From positions 17,015 through 81,014 of the forward strand of contig CALYAK010000006.1 in assembly GCA_944393505.1 (NCBI GenBank): a stretch of DNA of 64,000 nucleotides, written 5' to 3'. Below, one piece after another: positions 16,792 through 23,939 of the stretch. Every line of letters starts with the position of its first letter. The first letter of the stretch is position 1. The notes beneath the pieces are model-generated. The model was given only the letters and a program-made list of their open reading frames with translations, searched no databases and was not told where the DNA came from. Both the position numbers and the translations under genes were made by a program. The stretch is from an uncultured Clostridia bacterium (GTDB taxonomy: Bacteria; Bacillota; Clostridia; TANB77; CAG-508).

Positions 16792-16962
16792 CTAACCTAA
16801 AGAATTTTGAATATTAGAAACAATATCCTGAAAAGAAATTTCTTGGTTAATATATTGTTTTAACGTTGTTACTTGTTCATCGGTTACAACGATATTTTCG
16901 ATTTCTAAATCTTTTTTTATATTGGCAACATCAAAATTAAATTGATTGATTTCGTACAACAT
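16792..16962 (-). CDS. Small VbhA-like Fic antitoxin (56 aa)
   Basis: Reads MLYEINQFNFDVANIKK, then DLEIENIVVTDEQVTTLKQY, then INQEISFQDIVSNIQNSLG. This matches the shape of VbhA-type antitoxins: an inhibitory helix near xxxxEN, a link with TDEQ, then Y-(V/I)-xGEIS-like residues. The inhibitory Glu of the [S/T]xxxE[G/N] motif is present in DLEIEN, but Asp replaces Ser/Thr. AAAGGAG is about 8 bases before the ATG and the gene directly precedes fic, the usual order. Assignment is by pattern and context, not by database match. Confidence 0.72.
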   Translation of the reverse strand: MLYEINQFNFDVANIKKDLEIENIVVTDEQVTTLKQYINQEISFQDIVSNIQNSLG

Positions 16963-16996
16963 AATTTTAATCTCCTTTACAAAACACTACACTAAT

Positions 16997-17002
16997 ATTA
17001 TA
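16997..17002 (-). promoter_or_regulatory. -10 box of the antitoxin-Fic operon (minus strand)
   Basis: TGG followed by TATAAT on the minus strand, 34 bases from the antitoxin ATG. No good -35 is present, so it is an extended -10 promoter at most. Confidence 0.5.
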
Positions 17003-17079
17003 CCATAAAACAAAGAAAAATACTAGCTTTTTGTGAAAAAATATTGAAGAAAAATTCGAAAAAATGTTTGTAAAAAAGC

Positions 17080-17107
17080 TTGACATTTTTTGGGGAAAAG
17101 ATATAAT
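17080..17107 (+). promoter_or_regulatory. Promoter of recN
   Basis: TTGACA (17080-17085), 16-base spacer, TATAAT (17102-17107). Its position shows that in-frame codons upstream are not translated. Confidence 0.8.
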
Positions 17108-17141
17108 AAAAACAAACAAATATTTGCAAGAGGTGAAAAGT

Positions 17142-18794
17142 ATGATTACAACCATTCATATTAAAAATATTGGGATTATCGAGGATGTAACATTAGAATT
17201 AAATAAGGGTTTTCACGTTTTAACCGGTGAAACTGGAGCAGGAAAATCTTTGATCATCGATTCTTTAGAAATTTTAGCAGGAGGAAGATTCTCGAAAGAA
17301 ATGATTCGAAAGGGAGAAGAATATTCTTTTGTAGAAGCAAATCTCTATTTGCCAAATCATGAACTAGCAGACGAAGGAAATATTATTCTCACAAGAGAAA
17401 TTCATTTAAGTGGCAGAAATTCTTGTAAAATCAATGGAAGACTTGTAACTGTTGGCGAATTAAAAGAGTTCATGAAACAAATCATGGATATTCATGGACA
17501 AAACGATAATCAAAAATTATTAGATGAAAAGGAACATATTCACTTCTTAGATCAATACCAAAAAGAGAAGATTCAAAATATAAAAGAAGATTATCAACAA
17601 TACTATACAAAAGCTTGCCAGATCAAAAAGGAATTAAAAGAAAATTATGGAGACGACCGAGAAAAACAAAGAAAATTAGATCTCTTAAAATACCAATTAA
17701 AAGAGATTGAAGAAGCTAGTTTACGAGAGGGAGAAGAGGAAACATTAGAAGAACAGCGAAAACAAATGATTTATCAAGATAAAATAAAAGAAAATTTAGG
17801 AATTGTTTATCAATGTTTATCAGAGCAAAGTATTGATGCAATTAATACTTCGATTCGAGCTTTAGAGAAACTTGAAAAAATCGATGAGCAATATGCAGAA
17901 AAGCTAACAAGTTTAAAAACAATTTATTATGATATTCAAGAATTTTCAAGAGATATTGAGGAAATGAATGATTCAAGAGATTGGGATGAAGAAGATCGCA
18001 TCAAAGTAGAAGAAAGATTGGATTTAATTACATCCCTAAAAAGAAAATATGGAAATACAATTTCTGAGATCTTGCAATACAAAAAAGAAGTCGATGAGGA
18101 GATTCTTCAAATTGAAAATCTAGATGAATTTATTCAAAAAAAGAAAGAAGAACTAGAGCAAATTGAAAGAAAAATGAAAAATTTAGCTACCCAACTACAT
18201 CAGGAAAGAGTAAAAATTGCAACAGTATTGGAAGCAAATATCAGTAAAGAACTAGAAGATTTAGAAATGAAACATGCAAAATTTCAAATTGAGGTTCAAA
18301 TGGGAGAAGAATTTTTCAAAGAAGGAATGGACAAAGTTCGTTTTAAGATTAAAACCAATGTCGGAAATGATTTTAAGCCATTAGTAAAAATAGCATCTGG
18401 AGGAGAACTTTCTAGAATTATGCTTGCCTTAAAAACTGTTTTTGCAAAAACAGATGAAGTACCAGTGATGGTATTTGACGAAATTGATACCGGAATGAGT
18501 GGAAAAGCAGCAAAGAGTGTCAGTGAAAAATTAGCATCAATTGCACAAAATCATCAGATTTTTGTTATTACGCATTTAGCTGTGATTGCTGCAAAAGCAG
18601 ATCATCATTATTTTATTTATAAAGAAGTGGAAGGTGAAAATACAAAGACAAAAGTAAAACAATTGAAGGAACAAGAAACGATTTATGAATTAGCGAGAAT
18701 GAGTACTGGAGAAATTACCAAAACAGCAATTCAACATGTTTTGGAAATGAAAAAGACAATGTTAGGGGAAAAGGTGGTTTTTGCAAATTCTTAA
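17142..18794 (+). CDS. recN: DNA repair protein RecN
   Basis: SMC-like ATPase acting at double-strand breaks. 550 residues. The Walker A GETGAGKSLIIDSLE is near residue 30, long coiled-coil arms span about 150-380 (strings of EEIEEASLREGEEETLEEQ type), and the ABC signature SGGELSRIMLALK with Walker B VMVFDEIDTGMSG is near 415-455, closed by the H-loop ITHLAVIAAKAD. ATG 17142 has AGAGGTGA 5-6 bases upstream and lies behind a sigma-A promoter; 26 further in-frame codons upstream overlap the promoter and were excluded. Confidence 0.95.
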   Translation: MITTIHIKNIGIIEDVTLELNKGFHVLTGETGAGKSLIIDSLEILAGGRFSKEMIRKGEEYSFVEANLYLPNHELADEGNIILTREIHLSGRNSCKINGRLVTVGELKEFMKQIMDIHGQNDNQKLLDEKEHIHFLDQYQKEKIQNIKEDYQQYYTKACQIKKELKENYGDDREKQRKLDLLKYQLKEIEEASLREGEEETLEEQRKQMIYQDKIKENLGIVYQCLSEQSIDAINTSIRALEKLEKIDEQYAEKLTSLKTIYYDIQEFSRDIEEMNDSRDWDEEDRIKVEERLDLITSLKRKYGNTISEILQYKKEVDEEILQIENLDEFIQKKKEELEQIERKMKNLATQLHQERVKIATVLEANISKELEDLEMKHAKFQIEVQMGEEFFKEGMDKVRFKIKTNVGNDFKPLVKIASGGELSRIMLALKTVFAKTDEVPVMVFDEIDTGMSGKAAKSVSEKLASIAQNHQIFVITHLAVIAAKADHHYFIYKEVEGENTKTKVKQLKEQETIYELARMSTGEITKTAIQHVLEMKKTMLGEKVVFANS

Positions 18795-18882
18795 AAAATA
18801 TGTTACAACGAAAAGACGCATTTCAAAAGTTTGCGTATGTAAGTTATTTTTTGCGGTTACGTGAAAATAGGAGGAATTACAA

Positions 18883-19611
18883 ATGTTAAAAAGAATGGCT
18901 AAAAAAGCCAAAAAAAATTCTCGACGGATTTTAGCTTTGGTGTGCATGTTCTTTGCCGGTATGGTACTTTTGATCAGTGCAACAGAAGAAAATACCCAAG
19001 AGGATTCCAACAGTAAGAGTCAGTACAGTTCGTTTAATTTGATTGGCCAGCAAATCAACCTAGTAAACTATGAGGATCTGTTAAATAATAAAATAGCAAA
19101 TAGAGCAGATCTCCAGCAAACCTGGCGGTATCAACCAACGGAAGAAGAACTGAATTTTGCTTATCGGCTTGCTTTTGCGGAAGCAGGAAATGAAGGTGAA
19201 ATTGGACAAACAGCGGTGATTGAAGTTGCGTTGAATGCAGTGGATGCAGGATATGCAGATACCATCCTAGAAGAATTTTTGAGAAGCGGAAGATATTCTT
19301 CCGTTATCGATGGAGTTCCACAAGTTCCTACATTAGATGATACTTTTCGACCTGTCACAGAAGAAGATTTATCGGATTCTTTAAAAGAAGCGGTACGAAG
19401 AGCTTTTCAAGGAGAAAAAATCACAGAGGAAGCTTTAAAAGTTCAAGCGGAATCACAAGGTCTCTATGATGAGAGCTACTGGAAAGGTGGAGCCTTATAC
19501 TTTTTCTGTTGGGATGGGCTTGGACCAAAAGAAAAAGAACGAAGGAATGAAGAATCGATGCCAGTACGAGTCGAGATTGGAAATCATACATTTGCACGTT
19601 ATTGGGAATAA
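18883..19611 (+). CDS. SleB/CwlJ-type cell wall (cortex) hydrolase
   Basis: 242 residues: N-terminal signal anchor (residues 16-33), a Ser/Asn linker, then a Hydrolase_2 (SleB-like) domain. The key segment AYRLAFAEAGNEGEIGQTAV (about 93-112) contains the catalytic-type Glu, and GGALYFFCWDGLG plus HTFARYW close the domain. The family cleaves spore-cortex or vegetative peptidoglycan. AGGAGG precedes the ATG. The gene is richer in G+C than its neighbours and is the only one in the window with CGG arginine codons read straight through (residues 15, 82 and 95). No sigma-A promoter is obvious, which would fit a sporulation gene. Confidence 0.85.
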   Translation: MLKRMAKKAKKNSRRILALVCMFFAGMVLLISATEENTQEDSNSKSQYSSFNLIGQQINLVNYEDLLNNKIANRADLQQTWRYQPTEEELNFAYRLAFAEAGNEGEIGQTAVIEVALNAVDAGYADTILEEFLRSGRYSSVIDGVPQVPTLDDTFRPVTEEDLSDSLKEAVRRAFQGEKITEEALKVQAESQGLYDESYWKGGALYFFCWDGLGPKEKERRNEESMPVRVEIGNHTFARYWE

Positions 19612-19615
19612 CAAG

Positions 19616-19657
19616 AGCGGAGGGAGAGATGTCTTCTTTCGCTCTTCCTCCTTTTTT
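19616..19657 (+). terminator. Probable terminator of the hydrolase gene
   Basis: AGCGGAGGGAGA pairs with TCTTCTTTCGCT over 12 bp with several G-U pairs and a GATG loop; the T-run is eight bases further on. Confidence 0.6.
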
Positions 19658-19698
19658 GAAAAAACACAATAATTTCTGAAAAAAATTTAAAAAAGTAG

Positions 19699-19727
19699 TT
19701 GACAATCATTTTGGAATTTAGTATACT
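19699..19727 (+). promoter_or_regulatory. Promoter of the second tRNA cluster
   Basis: TTGACA (19699-19704), 17-base spacer, TATACT (19722-19727), 20 bases before tRNA-Val. It has the same design as the first tRNA promoter. Confidence 0.87.
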
Positions 19728-19746
19728 AAGAAAGTCGAAAGAAGAC

Positions 19747-19822
19747 GGGCGCATAGCTCAGCTGGGAGAGCATCTGCCTTACAAGCAGGAGGTCATAGGT
19801 TCGAGCCCTATTGCGCCCACCA
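19747..19822 (+). tRNA. tRNA-Val (TAC)
   Basis: 76 bases; acceptor GGGCGCA/TGCGCCC, anticodon loop CTTACAA, encoded CCA. Confidence 0.96.
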
Positions 19823-19832
19823 TCTTTTTTAC

Positions 19833-19909
19833 GGCCTGGTAGTTCAGTTGGTTAGAACGCTAGCCTGTCACGCTAGAGGTCGACGGTTCGAGCCCGTTCC
19901 AGGTCGCCA
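19833..19909 (+). tRNA. tRNA-Asp (GTC)
   Basis: 77 bases; acceptor GGCCTGG/CCAGGTC with one G-U, anticodon loop CTGTCAC, discriminator G and encoded CCA. Confidence 0.96.
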
Positions 19910-19922
19910 TTTTTTTATTTAA

Positions 19923-19998
19923 GCCTCGATAGCTCAGTTGGTAGAGCAAGGGACTGAAAATCCCTGTGTCACTGGTTCGATTCCCGTTCGAGGCACCA
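19923..19998 (+). tRNA. tRNA-Phe (GAA)
   Basis: 76 bases; acceptor GCCTCGA/TCGAGGC, anticodon loop CTGAAAA, encoded CCA. Confidence 0.96.
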
Positions 19999-20001
19999 TA
20001 G

Positions 20002-20030
20002 AAAAAGACTGATTTATCAGTCTTTTTTTG
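20002..20030 (+). terminator. Terminator of the tRNA cluster
   Basis: AAAAAGACTGAT pairs with ATCAGTCTTTTT around TT, then more T. The following 230 bases to the HD gene hold no recognisable feature beyond weak promoter-like AT tracts. Confidence 0.88.
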
Positions 20031-20263
20031 TTGCTTCTTGTCAAATTGGAATGACAGGGGGATTTTTTAAAATCATAAATTAGTGTAATAGATGACTAAA
20101 TTTAAAGTTTACTAGATTAAAAATAATATATATGTTAGAATAGAAAACAAATAAAGTAAAAGGTATAGTTGAGTTAATTTTTGTTATAGTCGCAATATGG
20201 AGCGTAATATTCATGGATTATTTTCAACTATTCTTTCAAAATCTTGTGTGAGGAGAATATCAT

Positions 20264-21277
20264 ATGAATTCATACATAGAACTATTTATGGATGACGATT
20301 ATCCAGATTTTATTGATAAATATTTAACAACAAAAACGCTAAATCGATTGAAATATGTTACACAATTTTGTGGATGTGATTATACTAAATTATATTCACC
20401 GTTATTTTTATATACAAGATTTGATCATAGTTTGGTGGTAGCACATATGACATGGCATTTTACGCACAATAAGAAAGAAACAATTGCTGCACTGTTACAT
20501 GATGTTGGAACACCATGCTTTGCTCATTGTATTGACTATGTTTTTGGAGATTATATGAATCAAGAGTCTTCTGAAAAGAGTATGGTTGACATTCTAAAGA
20601 AAGATCAAGAAATCCAGAACTTTTTAAAAGAAGATGGTTTATCCTTAGAAGATTTAGAAAATGATTCAAGTTTTCCGATTTTAGAAAACAAGTCGCCGAA
20701 GCTATGTACAGATAGACTCGATGGGGTATTCCATACTTGCTATATATGGCTACATGCGCATTCATTAGAAGAAATCAAAGAAGTATATGAAAATATGGTG
20801 ATCTTAAAAAATGAAGAAAATCATCCGGAGATAGGGTTTAGGGATGTAGAGATAGCAGAAAAATTTGCTTCCATGGTTTTTAATTATGCAAAAGAATTAC
20901 AAGGAAATACCGATAAATATGTTATGAAATATATTTCGGAAATCGTAAAGCTAGCATTTGAAAAAGATCTCATCTCATTAGAAGATTTATACATGAAAAA
21001 AGAAAAAGATATTTGCCATATTTTAGCTTCTAATTTTTCATCATGGGAAAAATTTAGTGAGGCACAAGAATTAATTAGAACGGAAGAAGAACCAGTGAAT
21101 CGATTCTACATTTCATTTGAAACAAAGAAAAGAAATACAATTCCTTTAGTCCATACAGAGACTGGTAATAAAAGAATCGTTGAAGTGTATAATCATGCAA
21201 GAAATAAATATGAGGAGTTAAAGGAATACAAAGATAGCAAATATGCTTATATTAATGACATAGAAAAGTTATCCTAG
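20264..21277 (+). CDS. HD-domain phosphohydrolase
   Basis: 337 residues. HD-domain metal ligands can be placed: RFDHSLVVAHM (His about residue 53), LLHDVGTPCFAHC (the HD pair about 77-78) and DRLDG (Asp near 149). The layout resembles dNTPase/SAMHD1-like bacterial HD proteins, but length and C-terminal part differ, so the substrate is open. RBS TGAGGAG is 7 bases before the ATG. The gene stands alone behind the tRNA cluster, with no sigma-A promoter I can place confidently. The position after tRNA-Phe is a common site for acquired genes, though no duplicated tRNA end was found. Confidence 0.8.
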   Translation: MNSYIELFMDDDYPDFIDKYLTTKTLNRLKYVTQFCGCDYTKLYSPLFLYTRFDHSLVVAHMTWHFTHNKKETIAALLHDVGTPCFAHCIDYVFGDYMNQESSEKSMVDILKKDQEIQNFLKEDGLSLEDLENDSSFPILENKSPKLCTDRLDGVFHTCYIWLHAHSLEEIKEVYENMVILKNEENHPEIGFRDVEIAEKFASMVFNYAKELQGNTDKYVMKYISEIVKLAFEKDLISLEDLYMKKEKDICHILASNFSSWEKFSEAQELIRTEEEPVNRFYISFETKKRNTIPLVHTETGNKRIVEVYNHARNKYEELKEYKDSKYAYINDIEKLS

Positions 21278-21303
21278 TTTATCTCACATAAGTCATTGCT
21301 ACT

Positions 21304-21345
21304 TCAAAAAAAGAACTGCGTGTTCAATGAAATACGCAGTTCTTT
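21304..21345 (-). terminator. Terminator of the minus-strand 57-aa gene
   Basis: Arms 21310-21321 and 21334-21345 pair over 12 bp. Read on the minus strand a run of seven T follows, so it mainly serves the minus-strand gene; the plus-strand T-run is weak. Confidence 0.8.
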
Positions 21346-21360
21346 CGGTAGTCAACGTAA

Positions 21361-21534
21361 TTAGATCTCCTTGATACCGAACTTGTAGAGAGTGGCATCC
21401 GGGACAAACAAAATTCCATGGTCGTCGAGCTGGATTTCCCAGCCATCTGTTACGATATCATAGTCTGTGACAACCCCAGTCATCTCTGCTCCGCTTGAAG
21501 GATTCGTGATACTTACGTGCATACCTTTTTCCAT
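21361..21534 (-). CDS. Small beta-barrel-like protein, unknown family
   Basis: 57 residues, beginning MEKGMHVSITNPSSGAEMTG and followed by alternating beta-type sequence (VVTDYDIVTDGWEIQLDDHG), reminiscent of a small SH3-like barrel. The start at 21534 has AGGGGG about 7 bases upstream; a further in-frame ATG at 21597 lacks one. Its G+C content by hand count is 80 of 174 (46%), clearly above the roughly 30-33% of neighbours, and codons such as CTG, GTC and GAC are frequent, which suggests recent transfer. It has its own terminator. No function can be given. Confidence 0.65.
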   Translation of the reverse strand: MEKGMHVSITNPSSGAEMTGVVTDYDIVTDGWEIQLDDHGILFVPDATLYKFGIKEI

Positions 21535-21667
21535 AATATTTCCCCCTAAAAATCTTTTTGGGTTAAGCTGTACAGAAAAACAAAATCGTTTTTCCATTCT
21601 TTATTATATCATAATGGAGTGAAAGAGTAAAATCGTTTTTTAGATAGATCGAAAGATGAAAAAATGT

Positions 21668-21696
21668 TTTACAAAAAAATTAGAGTATGGTACAAT
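21668..21696 (+). promoter_or_regulatory. Promoter of the folate transporter operon
   Basis: TTTACA (21668-21673), 17-base spacer ending TGG, TACAAT (21691-21696). Transcription would begin about 9 bases before the riboswitch P1 stem. Confidence 0.75.
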
Positions 21697-21711
21697 CTCT
21701 CTTGGAAAATA

Positions 21712-21810
21712 GAATTAGAGTAGAAAATGAATCGTTAAGACTTAGTAGACGGGAAGTTGCTACTAAGGCAAGAAGAAATTCGCGCATTCATTTTCGCATT
21801 CCGCTAATTA
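21712..21810 (+). ncRNA. Tetrahydrofolate (THF) riboswitch aptamer
   Basis: All three stems of the THF (folE-motif) riboswitch fit: P1 AATTAG (21713-21718) with CTAATT (21804-21809); P2 AAATGAAT (21725-21732) with ATTCATTT (21786-21793); P3 CTTAGTAG (21741-21748) with CTACTAAG (21760-21767). The conserved joining sequences AGAGTAGA, TCGTTAAG, the GGGAAGTTG loop of P3 and GCATTCCGC at the 3' end match the class as I remember it. The downstream gene is a folate-type ECF transporter, the classic target. Ligand binding should lower expression through the hairpin that follows. Confidence 0.87.
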
Positions 21811-21832
21811 AGAGTAAGGATGATCAGAAGTA

Positions 21833-21877
21833 CTCCTTTTCTTTTGATGCGGAAATCAAAGAAAGGGAGGTTTTTTT
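21833..21877 (+). terminator. Riboswitch expression platform: terminator overlapping the folT ribosome site
   Basis: A hairpin with arms about 21833-21848 and 21855-21869 (one bulge, one G-U) is followed by seven T. Its 3' arm contains the GGGAGG ribosome site of folT, 7 bases before the GTG start. One structure can therefore stop transcription or mask translation. Confidence 0.8.
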
Positions 21878-22414
21878 GTGAGCAGAAATAAAAAAATTAT
21901 TATAACAGCACTTCTATTAGCAATGCTCATTATTTTGTCTAGATTTTTATCCATCAAGACACCAATTATGAAAATTAGTTTTGCATTTATTCCAACCATG
22001 TTATGTGCAATATGGTTAGGACCGAAGTGGACTGTTTTATTAAATGTATTAGGCGATGTAATTGGAGCTACGTTATTCCCGACAGGACCATATTTTATAG
22101 GATATACCATTAGTACTGCAATTGCAGGATTTATCTATGGAATTCTATTATACAAAGACAAACCAGATCGATTTACCGAAAGAGCGTTTTTCATTCGTTT
22201 GGTAATTGCAGTTGTACTTGTAGCGATTATTGTAAATATGGGACTAAATACTTTATGGACCAGTATTACATCTGGCAAAGCTTTTCAAGTATTATTTGTT
22301 ACTCGAATTGTGAAACAACTGATTATGATTCCTATCCATATCCTTGTTATGTTATTTATCGAAAGAATTTTAAGAAAACCATTTGATCAATATATTAGGA
22401 GCAATAATGATTAA
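21878..22414 (+). CDS. folT: ECF transporter S component, folate-type (FolT)
   Basis: 178 residues, six membrane segments. The N-terminal helix ITALLLAMLIILSRFLSIKT followed by SFAFIPTMLCAIWLGPKW, then GDVIGATLFPTGPYF, fits FolT-family substrate-binding subunits that capture folates. The start is GTG 21878, with GGGAGG 7 bases upstream. Assignment to folate rather than another vitamin rests on the THF riboswitch directly upstream as well as sequence. The stop overlaps ecfA by 8 bases, so binding subunit, ATPase and T component form one transcript. Confidence 0.88.
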   Translation: MSRNKKIIITALLLAMLIILSRFLSIKTPIMKISFAFIPTMLCAIWLGPKWTVLLNVLGDVIGATLFPTGPYFIGYTISTAIAGFIYGILLYKDKPDRFTERAFFIRLVIAVVLVAIIVNMGLNTLWTSITSGKAFQVLFVTRIVKQLIMIPIHILVMLFIERILRKPFDQYIRSNND

Positions 22415-23225
22415 AGTAGAAAATGTGTCGTTTTGTTACAAAAATAAAAAAGAAAAAGTTTTGGATGGGTTAAATTTTTCAATTCAAGAAGGAGAAATTG
22501 TTGCTCTTGTTGGAAAAAATGGATCTGGGAAGTCTACCATTGGAAGATTAATTGCAGGGATTACAAAGCTAAAAGTAGGAACGATTACAATTGATGGCTT
22601 TGACGTTTCTGATCGCAAAAACAGAGGAATCCTTCAAGAAAAAGTAGGAATTGTTTTCCAAAATCCAGAGAATCAAATCATTTTTAACAAGATCGATGAC
22701 GAATTATCTTTCTCCTTAAAGAATTTAGAAAAAACGGAGAAAGAGAGAAGAATCTTACAAGCATTAAAACAAGTAGAAATGTTGGAACATAAAGATGAGG
22801 ATTTATATACGCTATCTTTAGGACAAAAACAAAGGATTATGATTGCAGAAATTTTGGCCAAAAATCCAAAATATATTATATTAGATGAACCAACAACAAT
22901 GATTGATAGTCAAGGAAAAGAAAAAATATATGAAATCATTCAGAACTTAAAAAAACAGGGATATACCGTTATTTGTATTACCAATTTAGCAGATGAAATC
23001 TTATTAGCAGATCGAACCTATATTTTAGCAGATGGAAAAATCGTACAAGAAATCCCTAAGGAAGATCTTGTGGAACAAGCTAAAATCTTTCAAAAATTTG
23101 GAATCCAAGAACCAACTCTACTAAAGATTTTACTTGCACTAAAATCGGAGGGAATTCAAATTGAATTACAAAATTATTCCATAACAGAGCTAGTAGATGG
23201 CTTGAAAAGGAGGATGAGAAAATGA
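22407..23225 (+). CDS. ECF transporter ATPase
   Basis: 272 residues. ABC ATPase with Walker A LVGKNGSGKSTIGRL (about residue 35), Q-loop FQNPENQI, signature LSLGQKQRIMIAEIL, and Walker B YIILDEPTTMID. The NPENQ Q-loop is typical of EcfA subunits. ATG 22407 is used (AGGAG 5 bases upstream); an ATG 24 bases earlier in the same frame lacks a site. Only one EcfA gene is present, so either it forms a homodimer or a second subunit is encoded elsewhere. The stop overlaps ecfT by 4 bases. Confidence 0.92.
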   Translation: MIKVENVSFCYKNKKEKVLDGLNFSIQEGEIVALVGKNGSGKSTIGRLIAGITKLKVGTITIDGFDVSDRKNRGILQEKVGIVFQNPENQIIFNKIDDELSFSLKNLEKTEKERRILQALKQVEMLEHKDEDLYTLSLGQKQRIMIAEILAKNPKYIILDEPTTMIDSQGKEKIYEIIQNLKKQGYTVICITNLADEILLADRTYILADGKIVQEIPKEDLVEQAKIFQKFGIQEPTLLKILLALKSEGIQIELQNYSITELVDGLKRRMRK

Positions 23226-23786
23226 AGAATGTGTTAAAATTTCTTCTCTTTCTTCTTTATACGACCATAATTTTTTTTCTACCAAATAACCAATGGATTT
23301 TTATTCCTGTAGTGATTAACGGAATTGGAATGGTTTTAACAAGAAAAACGATTGGAAAAACGATCTGTCGAACGATTAAAATTTTTCCATTTATCCTATT
23401 TACTTTTGTGATCAATGGAATCCTAGATAATTGGGTGAATGCACTATGGATTGGAGTAAAATTGATTTTAGTATGCAATATAACTGTGGTATATGCCAAT
23501 ACAACAAGTATTATGCGGAGTTGCAGAAACGATCCAATTATTATGCACACCTTTGAAACGATTAAACATTCAACCAGAAGAGATAAAAATAATGGTATGT
23601 ATGTCTTTATCGATGATTCCAATTTTTAAAAAAGATTTACGAGAATTAAAAGAAGCATGTAAGGCAAAAAATATGAAATGGAATATTCCAAACATGAAAT
23701 TTATCTTTTCAAGATTCTTCTTATCTTTAATACAAAGAGTCAACCAAATAGAAGAAGCCTTAATTGCCAAAGGATATAGTAGTTAA
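23222..23786 (+). CDS. ECF transporter T component, +1 frameshift at CGG-A
   Basis: Membrane coupling subunit of the folate transporter. The zero frame runs from ATG 23222 through VYANTTSIM to the CGG at 23516-23518 and stops at 23629. Skipping the single C (23516) and reading GGA at 23517 joins it to GVAETIQLLCTPLKRLNIQP and on to 23786, giving 187 residues. The second part holds the coupling-helix-type region with MIPIFKKDLRELKEACKAK, so an unshifted product would lack it. Total length is short for EcfT. Whether this is a programmed shift, a mutation or a sequence error is unresolved; three other genes here show the same lesion. Confidence 0.82.
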
Positions 23787-23810
23787 AAGAAAAAATAAAA
23801 AAATCGGTAG

Positions 23811-23849
23811 AAATCATAACCATACGTTTTACGTATGGTTTGATTTTTT
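23811..23849 (+). terminator. Terminator of the folate transporter operon
   Basis: ACCATACGT pairs with ACGTATGGT, extended by AAATCA/TGATTT with one bulge, then T-run. Confidence 0.88.
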
Positions 23850-23939
23850 AGAAAAATCGTGCAAAAGATAGGTTTCTTTTTTACTTTATGATATAGTAGA
23901 ATTAGAAAAAAGAGAAGGAAAAACAAAGGGGAATGAAAT

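Noticed and set aside
17064..17141. Upstream in-frame start for recN
   Set aside because: The TTGACA/TATAAT promoter lies within this stretch, so it is not in the mRNA.
18921..19167. CGG codons in the SleB-like gene as further frameshift sites
   Set aside because: Reading +1 at each of the three gives quick stops, and the zero frame stays family-like, so they are read as ordinary codons; the amino acid inserted is not proven to be Arg.
19747..21300. HD gene as a tRNA-Phe-integrated island
   Set aside because: No duplicate of the tRNA 3' end and no integrase were found downstream.
21687..21877. Open frame of 64 codons upstream of folT
   Set aside because: It coincides with the THF riboswitch and its hairpin; the paired stems explain the sequence, and the frame has no ribosome site.
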